Positions 57,639 to 64,000 of a DNA stretch of 64,000 bases are shown piece after piece. Numbering within the stretch: position 1 is the stretch's first letter; each line of letters opens with the position of its first letter. The DNA is from Burkholderiales bacterium (GTDB taxonomy: Bacteria; Pseudomonadota; Gammaproteobacteria; Burkholderiales; Burkholderiaceae_C), in assembly GCA_016191525.1 (NCBI GenBank), contig JACPOK010000019.1, positions 496,001-560,000 on the forward strand, in the 5' to 3' direction. The position numbers and the translations under genes are program-made. Below the pieces are notes generated by a model. The model ran no database searches. It saw only the letters and a program-made list of their open reading frames with translations, and was not told the DNA's origin.

Positions 57639-60600
57639 CTACATGTTCCTGCGGTACTGCCCGCCGACCTCGAACAGCGCATTGGTGATCTGGCCGAGCG
57701 AGCAGACCCGCACCGCGTCCATCAGGACCTCGAACACGTTGTGGTTGTCGATCACGGCCTGCTGCAGGCGCTTGAGCATGCCGGGGGACTCCGCGGCATG
57801 TTGCTCATGGAAGTCCGCCAGCCGCCTGAGCTGGCTCTGCTTTTCTTCCTCGGTGCTGCGCGCCAGTTCCAGCTTGTCCTGCACCGCGTCGCCGTGCGGG
57901 TTGCGGAAGGTGTTGACGCCCACGATGGGCAGCTCGCCCGTGTGCTTGAGCATCTCGTAGTGCATCGACTCGTCCTGGATCCGGCCGCGCTGGTAGCCGG
58001 TTTCCATGGCGCCCAGCACGCCGCCGCGGTCGGCTATTGCGGAGAATTCGGCCAGCACGGCCTCTTCCAGCAATTCGGTCAGCTCTTCAATGATGAAGGC
58101 GCCCTGGCTGGGGTTTTCGTTCCTGGCCAGGCCCCACTCGCGGTTGATGATGAGCTGGATGGCCATGGCCCGGCGCACGCTGTCTTCGGTGGGCGTGGTG
58201 ATGGCTTCGTCGAAGGCGTTGGTGTGCAGCGAGTTGCAGTTGTCGTAAATGGCGATCAGCGCCTGCAGGGTGGTGCGGATGTCGTTGAACTGGATTTCCT
58301 GCGCGTGCAGGCTGCGGCCGCTGGTCTGGATGTGGTACTTGAGCTTCTGGCTGCGTTCGTTGGCGCCGTACTTCTCCTTCATCGCCACGGCCCAGATGCG
58401 GCGCGCCACGCGGCCCATCACCGTGTATTCGGGGTCCATGCCGTTGGAGAAGAAGAACGACAGGTTGGGCGCGAAGTCGTCGATGTGCATTCCGCGCGCG
58501 AGATACGCCTCCACAAACGTGAAGCCGTTGGACAGCGTGAACGCCAGCTGGCTGATCGGGTTGGCCCCCGCTTCGGCGATGTGGTACCCGCTGATGGACA
58601 CCGAGTAGAAGTTGCGCACGTTGTGGTGCACGAAGTACTGGGCGATGTCGCCCATCACCTTCAGGCTGAATTCGGTGGAGAAGATGCAGGTGTTCTGGCC
58701 CTGGTCTTCCTTCAGGATGTCGGCCTGCACCGTGCCGCGCACATTGGCCAACACCCATTCGCGGATCTTGGCGGCCTCGGTGTCGGTGGGCTCGCGCTTG
58801 TTGTCTTCCTTGAACCTGTCGATGTTCTGGTCGATGGCGGTGTTCATGAACATCGCGAGGATGGAAGGCGCCGGGCCGTTGATGGTCATCGAGACCGAGG
58901 TTGACGGGTCGCACAGGTCAAAGCCGCCGTACAGCACCTTCATGTCGTCCAGCGTGGCGATGGACACGCCGCTGTTGCCCACCTTGCCGTAGATGTCCGG
59001 CCTCGGGTCGGGGTCGTTGCCATAGAGCGTGACCGAGTCGAAGGCGGTCGAAAGGCGCTTGGCCTGCATGCCGGAGCTCAGCAGCTTGAAGCGGGTGTTG
59101 GTGCGGAAGGCGTCGCCTTCGCCGGCGAACATGCGGGTGGGGTCCTCGCCCTCGCGCTTGAACGCGAAGGTGCCCGCGGTGTAGGGGTAGCTGCCCGGGA
59201 CGTTGTCCAGCATCAGCCACTTGAGGATTTCGCCGTGGTCCACATACTGCGGCAATGCGACCTTGCGGATGGTGGTGCCGGAAAGGCTCCTGGTGGTGAG
59301 GGCGGTGCGGATTTCCTTGTCGCGGATTTTCACCACGTACTCGTCACCGGCGTAGGCCTGCTGCATCTCCGGCCACTGCTTGAGCAGGTGCAGTGCGTCG
59401 CGGTCCATCCGCGAGAGGCGCTTGCCCGCCAGATCCAGCGCCGCTTCGGCGGCGGGGGCCCGGTCGGGCTTGTCCACCTTGAGCATGCGCGCGGCTTCCT
59501 TCAGCTGCTGCACTTCGCGCGCCACCGTGGCCTGCTCGCGGGCCCGCTTCTTGTAGCCGCGCACCGTGTCGCTGATCTCGGCGAGGTAGCGCGTACGCGC
59601 GGCCGGCACCACCGGGCTCTGGTTGGTGCTGTGGCGCACGTTCACCACCGGCAGCCGGCCTTCCGTGAGCGGCACGCCCAGCGCGGCCAGCCGCGGCTTG
59701 AGCGCCTGGTACAGGGCCGTGACGCCGTCGTCATTGAAGCGCGCGGCCATGGTGCCGAACACCGGCATCTCGTCGGGCCGCTTGCCCCAGGCTTCCTTGT
59801 TGCGCTGCACCTGCTTGGCGACGTCGCGCAGCGCGTCGGCCGCGCCCTTGCGGTCGAACTTGTTGATGGCCACGAACTCGGCGAAGTCCAGCATGTCGAT
59901 CTTCTCGAGCTGGCTGGCGGCGCCGAATTCCGGCGTCATCACGTAGATCGGCACATCCACGTGCGGCACGATGGCCGCATCGCCCTGGCCGATGCCGGAG
60001 GTTTCCACCACGATCAGGTCGAAGCCCGCCACCTTGCAGGCGGCGATCACGTCGGGCAGGGCGGCGGAGATCTCGCTGCCGAAGTCGCGGGTGGCCAGGG
60101 AGCGCATGAACACGCGCGGCCCCTGGCTCCAGGGCGAGATCGCGTTCATGCGGATGCGGTCGCCCAGCAGCGCGCCGCCGCTCTTGCGGCGCGACGGGTC
60201 GATGGAGATCACCGCCACGCGCAGGGCATCGCCCTGGTCCAGCCGCAGGCGCCGGATCAGCTCATCGGTGAGCGACGACTTGCCGGCGCCGCCAGTGCCC
60301 GTCACGCCCACGACTGCTACATTTTTTGTAGCAGCCTCAGCACGAAGGACGCCCGCTCCAGCCGCTTTCCCCTCTGAAATCTCGATGGCGGTGATCAGCT
60401 GGGCCAAGGCCCGCCAGTTCATCTCGCCATGGCCCTGGATGGCTTCCAGGCCCGCGGGCGCATAGCCGCTGATGTCCTTGTCGCAACGCATCACCATCTC
60501 GCCGATCATCCCGGCCAGGCCCATGCGCTGGCCGTCCTCGGGGCTGTAGATGCGCGTCACGCCATAGGCCTGGAGCTCGCGGATTTCGGGCGGCACAATC

Positions 60601-60932
60601 ACGCCGCCGCCGCCGCCGAACACCTGGATGTGCTCGCCGCCCCGGGCCTTGAGCAGGTCCACCATGTACTTGAAGTATTCGACGTGGCCGCCCTGGTAGG
60701 AGCTGATGGCGATGCCCTGCACGTCTTCCTGCAGGGCAGCGGTGACCACCTCGTCCACGCTGCGGTTGTGGCCCAGGTGGATCACCTCCGCGCCCATGCC
60801 CTGCAGGATGCGCCGCATGATGTTGATGGCCGCGTCGTGCCCGTCGAACAGGCTGGCGGCCGTGACAAAGCGCACCTTGTGCGTGGGGCGGTAGTTGGCT
60901 AGCGCCTTGAATTCGGCGGACAGGTCGGTCAT
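57639..60932 (-). CDS. icmF: Fused isobutyryl-CoA/methylmalonyl-CoA-type mutase with G-protein chaperone
   Basis: A 1097-residue IcmF-type protein: N-terminal cobalamin-binding domain (DGHD at 30-33; His32 is the probable cobalt ligand), a MeaI-like GTPase with P-loop [13 protein letters not shown] near residue 210, and a C-terminal mutase (about residues 550-1097) with the substrate barrel. IcmF enzymes interconvert isobutyryl-CoA and n-butyryl-CoA, or related acyl-CoA pairs. Length is normal for the family (about 1090). A 22-bp perfect palindrome lies 31 bases upstream. A short AT-rich repeat at 60314-60370 adds [18 protein letters not shown] before the P-loop. Substrate specificity not verified. 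Confidence 0.9.
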   Translation of the reverse strand: MTDLSAEFKALANYRPTHKVRFVTAASLFDGHDAAINIMRRILQGMGAEVIHLGHNRSVDEVVTAALQEDVQGIAISSYQGGHVEYFKYMVDLLKARGGEHIQVFGGGGGVIVPPEIRELQAYGVTRIYSPEDGQRMGLAGMIGEMVMRCDKDISGYAPAGLEAIQGHGEMNWRALAQLITAIEISEGKAAGAGVLRAEAATKNVAVVGVTGTGGAGKSSLTDELIRRLRLDQGDALRVAVISIDPSRRKSGGALLGDRIRMNAISPWSQGPRVFMRSLATRDFGSEISAALPDVIAACKVAGFDLIVVETSGIGQGDAAIVPHVDVPIYVMTPEFGAASQLEKIDMLDFAEFVAINKFDRKGAADALRDVAKQVQRNKEAWGKRPDEMPVFGTMAARFNDDGVTALYQALKPRLAALGVPLTEGRLPVVNVRHSTNQSPVVPAARTRYLAEISDTVRGYKKRAREQATVAREVQQLKEAARMLKVDKPDRAPAAEAALDLAGKRLSRMDRDALHLLKQWPEMQQAYAGDEYVVKIRDKEIRTALTTRSLSGTTIRKVALPQYVDHGEILKWLMLDNVPGSYPYTAGTFAFKREGEDPTRMFAGEGDAFRTNTRFKLLSSGMQAKRLSTAFDSVTLYGNDPDPRPDIYGKVGNSGVSIATLDDMKVLYGGFDLCDPSTSVSMTINGPAPSILAMFMNTAIDQNIDRFKEDNKREPTDTEAAKIREWVLANVRGTVQADILKEDQGQNTCIFSTEFSLKVMGDIAQYFVHHNVRNFYSVSISGYHIAEAGANPISQLAFTLSNGFTFVEAYLARGMHIDDFAPNLSFFFSNGMDPEYTVMGRVARRIWAVAMKEKYGANERSQKLKYHIQTSGRSLHAQEIQFNDIRTTLQALIAIYDNCNSLHTNAFDEAITTPTEDSVRRAMAIQLIINREWGLARNENPSQGAFIIEELTELLEEAVLAEFSAIADRGGVLGAMETGYQRGRIQDESMHYEMLKHTGELPIVGVNTFRNPHGDAVQDKLELARSTEEEKQSQLRRLADFHEQHAAESPGMLKRLQQAVIDNHNVFEVLMDAVRVCSLGQITNALFEVGGQYRRNM
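60314..60370. repeat. In-frame short repeat in icmF
   Basis: TGCTACATTTTTTGTAGCAGCC is a perfect-looking hairpin (GCTAC/GTAGC arms), followed by a GC-rich tail. It is inserted between the cobalamin domain linker and the G-domain P-loop without breaking the frame. It is clearly AT-richer than its surroundings and resembles the other repeats. Confidence 0.5.
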
Positions 60933-60962
60933 GCGGGTGTCTCCAGCGGATCGCTACCTTAC

Positions 60963-60984
60963 TTGACGTTTACGTAAACGTCAA
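60963..60984. promoter_or_regulatory. Perfect 22-bp palindrome, probable LiuR/MerR-type operator upstream of icmF
   Basis: Two 11-base arms, TTGACGTTTAC and GTAAACGTCAA, abut at 60973/60974 and are exact reverse complements. It lies 31 bases upstream of the icmF start. TTGACG at its icmF-distal end is a good -35 box on the minus strand, with TAAGGT about 17 bases on as a weak -10. Sites of this look are, as I recall, bound by LiuR (MerR family), a regulator of branched-chain amino acid catabolism. Assignment is inferred. Confidence 0.65.
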
Positions 60985-60994
60985 CTCCCGCCGG

Positions 60995-61834
60995 TCATTC
61001 GACCCGGGCGCCTTCCAGCCCGTCCGCCAGCGGCGGGTAGCGCAGTTTCAGCGATTTCAGGGTGTCCCGCACCACGGTGGCGATCATCAGGTTGCGGTGG
61101 GTCTTGGAGTCGGCCGGCACGATGGTCCAGGGCGCATGGGCTGTGCTGGTCGCGCCCAGCAGTGCCTCGTACGCCTTCATGTAGGCTCGCCACTGCTTGC
61201 GAACCTCCAGGTCGCGCGGCATGAATTTCCAGCCTTTGGCGGGGTCGTCGATGCGCGCCTGCAGCCGTTCGCGCTGCTCATCGGGGCTGATGTGCAGCAT
61301 GAACTTCAGCAGCACCGTGCCGCTTTCGGCCAGCAGCCGCTCGAAATCGTTGATCTGCGCGAACCGCTGCTTCGCCTGCGCCGGGGTGATCAGCCCGTCC
61401 ACCACCGGAACCAGCACGTCCTCGTAATGGCTGCGGTTGAAGATCATCAGTTCGCCCGCACCCGGCACCTTCTGGTGGATGCGCCACAGGAAGTCGTGGT
61501 CGCGCTCCTCGGCGGTGGGCGCCCTCCAGCTGGCCGTGCGCACGCCCAGCGGGCTGACACGGCCGAACACATGGCGGATGGTGCCGTCCTTGCCCGAGCC
61601 GTCCATTCCTTGCAGCACGACCAGAAGCTTGTAGCGCCGGTCGGCGAACAGCAGGTCCTGCAGCGTGTCGATCTCGCAGGCCAGCGTTTCCACGGCCTCC
61701 TTGTCGCGCTGCTTGTCGCCGCAGGAATAAGGCTTGGCGCCGGGGTCGGCCTTTGAGAGCGGCCAGGGCTTGCCGCCTCCGCCGCGCGGCTGCCAGCGGG
61801 CGAGCAGGGCCCCGGAGCCCTTCTTAGCCGCCAT
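60995..61834 (-). CDS. Polyphosphate kinase 2 (PPK2) family protein
   Basis: A 279-residue PPK2-family kinase, transferring phosphate between polyphosphate and nucleotides. Walker A GMDGSGKDGTIRHVF (about residues 75-89), lid region FNRSHYEDVLVP and PADSKTHRNLMIATVV near the C terminus are diagnostic. It overlaps the TRAP large-permease gene by 11 bases, so they share a transcript. icmF follows 62 bases later on the same strand. Nucleotide specificity (AMP, ADP or GDP) cannot be decided. Confidence 0.89.
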   Translation of the reverse strand: MAAKKGSGALLARWQPRGGGGKPWPLSKADPGAKPYSCGDKQRDKEAVETLACEIDTLQDLLFADRRYKLLVVLQGMDGSGKDGTIRHVFGRVSPLGVRTASWRAPTAEERDHDFLWRIHQKVPGAGELMIFNRSHYEDVLVPVVDGLITPAQAKQRFAQINDFERLLAESGTVLLKFMLHISPDEQRERLQARIDDPAKGWKFMPRDLEVRKQWRAYMKAYEALLGATSTAHAPWTIVPADSKTHRNLMIATVVRDTLKSLKLRYPPLADGLEGARVE

Positions 61835-63752
61835 ACAGGTACTTGGGCAGCCACAGCGTCATGCCGGGCCAGATGTACATGAACACCATGCACAGGATGA
61901 CGATCAGCATGTACGGCATCATGCCCGCGAAGATCTGGTTGATCGTCACGTGCGAGGGCGACACGCCCTTCAGGTAGAAGGCCGACATCGCCACCGGCGG
62001 CGACAGGAAGGCCGCCTGCAGGTTCACGAACACCAGCACGCCCCACAGGATGGGATCGATCTGGAAGTGCGCCAGCAGCGGCAGGAAGATGGGCACGAAG
62101 ATCACGATGATCTCGGTCCACTCCAGCGGCCAGCCCAGCACGAAGATGATGGCCTGCGACAGCAGCAGGAACTGCACCGGCGACAGGTTCATAGACAGCA
62201 CCCACTGCTCCACCACGCTCTGGCCGCCCAGCAGCGCGAACACGGCCGAGAACAGTGCCGAGCCGACAAACAGCCAGCAGACCATGGCCGTGGTCTTGGC
62301 GGTGAGGAATACCGCCTCCTTGGTGCGCTCCCAGTTCAGCGTTCTCGCCTGCCATGCCATGAGGAAGGCGCCCGCCGCGCCCACAGCGGCCGATTCCGTG
62401 GCCGTGGTGATGCCGAACAGGATCACGGCCAGCACCACGAAGGTCAGGATGGCCAGCGGCATGACGGAGGAAACCAGCATGCGCAGGATCTCGAACTGCT
62501 CGCCGTCGAATTTCCAGTAGTACCAGGCCAGCAGCCCTAGCGTGATGGCGCAGGCGATCCAGAAGCCCGTATAGAACGCCTCGGGCACGGCCACTTGGTG
62601 CGGCGCATCCACCTCCGAAGGGTCACCCATCTGCTGCAGCGGCTCGTCAACGGCAGCCGCCTGGGCCGGTTTGGCGTCGCCGCCGGGCGGCTCCTGGAGC
62701 TCGCTGCTGCTGCCCGGGGGTTCCTGCAGGCCGCCGCTGGACGGCGGCTCCTGGACACCGCCGGTGGTGGCCGGCGGCGGCAGGGCCGCCGGCGCCGGCG
62801 TGGCGGCCAGCTTCTGCGCCTGCGCGACCGGCTTGGCCGCGACCTGCGCGTCTTCCTGGGAATGGATCACCACGTACCACCACACAGCGGCCAGCGTGGC
62901 CGCGGCCAGCAGCACCGGCACCAGCGCCTTGAACAGGCTGCGGACCAGCAGGCCCCACGTGATGGGGTGGGCTGCATCACCGCCTCGCATCGCACGCGCC
63001 GGGCTGACCACGGCAGTGAGCAGCGCGGGCAGCATCCGCTTCGAATACACCGAGCCGATGTGCTGCAGCCAGCCGGGCACGGGCGCGCGCAGCTGGTCGG
63101 GCGGCAGCTTCGGTGCGATCTTGGGGTTGATCAGTACCCAGCCGATGATGTAGACCAGGTACAGCAGCGCGAGGAAGAAGCCCGGGAACATGGCGGCCGC
63201 ATAGAGCTTGACCACGGACTGGCCCGCCACGGCGGCGTACACGATGATCATCACCGAAGGCGGTATCAGGATGCCCAGCGTGCCGCCTGCGGTGATCACG
63301 CCGGAGGCCAGCCGCACGTCGTAGCCGGCGTTGAGCATGGGCCGCATGGCGATCACGCCCATCAGCACCACCACGGCGCCCACCAGGCCGCTGGCAATGC
63401 CCCAGAAGGTGCAGATGATGAGGGTGGTCACGGCCAGCGAACCGGGCACGCTGCGGAACGCCAGCTGCACGCTGTGGAACATCTTGTCCACCAGCGCGCC
63501 GCGCTCCATCACATAGCCCATCAGCACGAACAGCGGTATCGACAACAGCGTTTCGTTGGTCATGGCCCCGAAGGCGCGCTGCACCATCAGGTCGAAGATG
63601 CGGTTGCTCCAGAAATGCTGGGCCGGGTCGTAGAAGGCGACAAAGCCGAACAGCATGCCCAACCCCATCAGCGTGAAGGCCGTGGGAAAGCCCATCATGA
63701 TGACCACCACGATCAGGGCCAGCATCGTCATGCCCAGTGCGGCATTGCTCAT
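61824..63752 (-). CDS. TRAP transporter large permease (DctM-like), unusually long
   Basis: A 642-residue DctM-type permease; ordinary DctM proteins have about 430 residues. Two canonical halves (about 1-215 and 415-642) flank an insert with two extra hydrophobic helices and a Pro/Ala/Gln-rich loop carrying three QEPP repeats (about residues 330-365). Core motifs such as GYVMERGALVDKMF and ASGVITAGGTLGILIPPS are intact. It imports small carboxylates with DctP and DctQ; the DctQ-like gene is next, but the binding protein is outside the window. Confidence 0.86.
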   Translation of the reverse strand: MSNAALGMTMLALIVVVIMMGFPTAFTLMGLGMLFGFVAFYDPAQHFWSNRIFDLMVQRAFGAMTNETLLSIPLFVLMGYVMERGALVDKMFHSVQLAFRSVPGSLAVTTLIICTFWGIASGLVGAVVVLMGVIAMRPMLNAGYDVRLASGVITAGGTLGILIPPSVMIIVYAAVAGQSVVKLYAAAMFPGFFLALLYLVYIIGWVLINPKIAPKLPPDQLRAPVPGWLQHIGSVYSKRMLPALLTAVVSPARAMRGGDAAHPITWGLLVRSLFKALVPVLLAAATLAAVWWYVVIHSQEDAQVAAKPVAQAQKLAATPAPAALPPPATTGGVQEPPSSGGLQEPPGSSSELQEPPGGDAKPAQAAAVDEPLQQMGDPSEVDAPHQVAVPEAFYTGFWIACAITLGLLAWYYWKFDGEQFEILRMLVSSVMPLAILTFVVLAVILFGITTATESAAVGAAGAFLMAWQARTLNWERTKEAVFLTAKTTAMVCWLFVGSALFSAVFALLGGQSVVEQWVLSMNLSPVQFLLLSQAIIFVLGWPLEWTEIIVIFVPIFLPLLAHFQIDPILWGVLVFVNLQAAFLSPPVAMSAFYLKGVSPSHVTINQIFAGMMPYMLIVILCMVFMYIWPGMTLWLPKYLYGG

Positions 63753-63753
63753 A

Positions 63754-64000
63754 TCAGCCTTTCATGCCTTTTGATTTTTCGATCGCCAGCGCGCGGGACT
63801 CCTCGTCCACGTATTCGCTGCCCGCCAGCTGCTGCGCCACCACGTCGGCTTCCTCCGCGTCCTTCAGCCGCGCCGGCCATTCGCCGGTCTTCAGGCACAC
63901 CACGCAGCGGATGATCTCGGCCACGCCCTGCATCAGCACGACGGCGCCTGCCAGCGGGATGATGAACTTGAACGGGTAGACCGGCAGCGGCGTCGCGTTG
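63754..64000 (-). CDS. TRAP transporter small permease (DctQ-like), 5' end outside window
   Basis: The C-terminal about 80 residues of a DctQ-type small permease: NATPLPVYPFKFIIPLAGAV forms the last helix, then VAEIIRCVVCLKTGEWP and a charged tail. The frame is open to the window edge, so the start lies beyond 64000. Its stop is one base from the large-permease start, consistent with an operon in the order DctQ-DctM-PPK2. Confidence 0.78.
   Translation of the reverse strand, partial: NATPLPVYPFKFIIPLAGAVVLMQGVAEIIRCVVCLKTGEWPARLKDAEEADVVAQQLAGSEYVDEESRALAIEKSKGMKG

Noticed and set aside
1-64000. CRISPR arrays, tRNA, rRNA or insertion sequences
   Set aside because: No regular repeat-spacer pattern, cloverleaf-like segment or transposase was seen by eye.

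Overview
The window is a G+C-rich, densely coded stretch of chromosome from a betaproteobacterium, most likely of the family Comamonadaceae (Variovorax, Polaromonas or Ramlibacter-like). This placement is inferred from gene order and protein style: the accB-accC-prmA-zinc-ribbon-kinase block, the vacB-tonB-aroE-mtgA operon, Bug-type and branched-chain amino acid transporters, and short in-frame palindromic repeats inside genes. No rRNA, tRNA, CRISPR array, insertion sequence or replication origin was seen. Both window edges cut genes: a glycosyltransferase on the left and a TRAP small permease on the right.

Left part (1-26 kb) is accessory. It starts with an ArnT-like transferase/ChbG-like deacetylase/GtrA run for glycan or lipid decoration. 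Next come an ArsR-SRPBCC stress-type operon with a strong promoter and operator, a metallo-beta-lactamase-fold protein and a periplasmic binding protein. A MerR regulator faces a wrbA-like flavodoxin operon across a shared operator. Further on are an N-formylglutamate amidohydrolase/Bug/LysR cluster, a cytosolic M35-like zinc peptidase candidate, large secreted proteins, and a glycerol-1-phosphate dehydrogenase/solute-binding protein/SorC cluster. The region ends with an ArsR gene that looks leaderless, a frameshifted serine hydrolase, and an orphan 3' fragment of a contractile-injection-system tape-measure protein.

Middle part (26-50 kb) is mostly core: a five-gene minus-strand operon (yqiA-like, RNase II-like, TonB-like, aroE, mtgA), rodA, a 3-hydroxyisobutyrate-dehydrogenase-like gene, tldD, a DAHP synthase, mpl, an acyl-CoA ligase, tlpA-like, accB-accC-prmA and a PfkB kinase. 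Two things stand out here. A PAS histidine kinase sits next to a 695-residue protein that fuses a response-regulator receiver, a class III adenylate cyclase and a Ser/Thr protein kinase, all with catalytic residues present. And the DAHP synthase gene is preceded by an aromatic-residue-rich leader peptide and a classic terminator/antiterminator attenuator.

Right part (50-64 kb) is catabolic: a short-chain dehydrogenase, an exported metallo-beta-lactamase-fold hydrolase, a complete branched-chain amino acid ABC transporter (livGFKHM order), a fused cobalamin-dependent acyl-CoA mutase (IcmF type) behind a perfect 22-bp palindrome, a PPK2 kinase and a TRAP transporter. The transporter, mutase and operator together suggest branched-chain amino acid or short-chain acyl-CoA metabolism.
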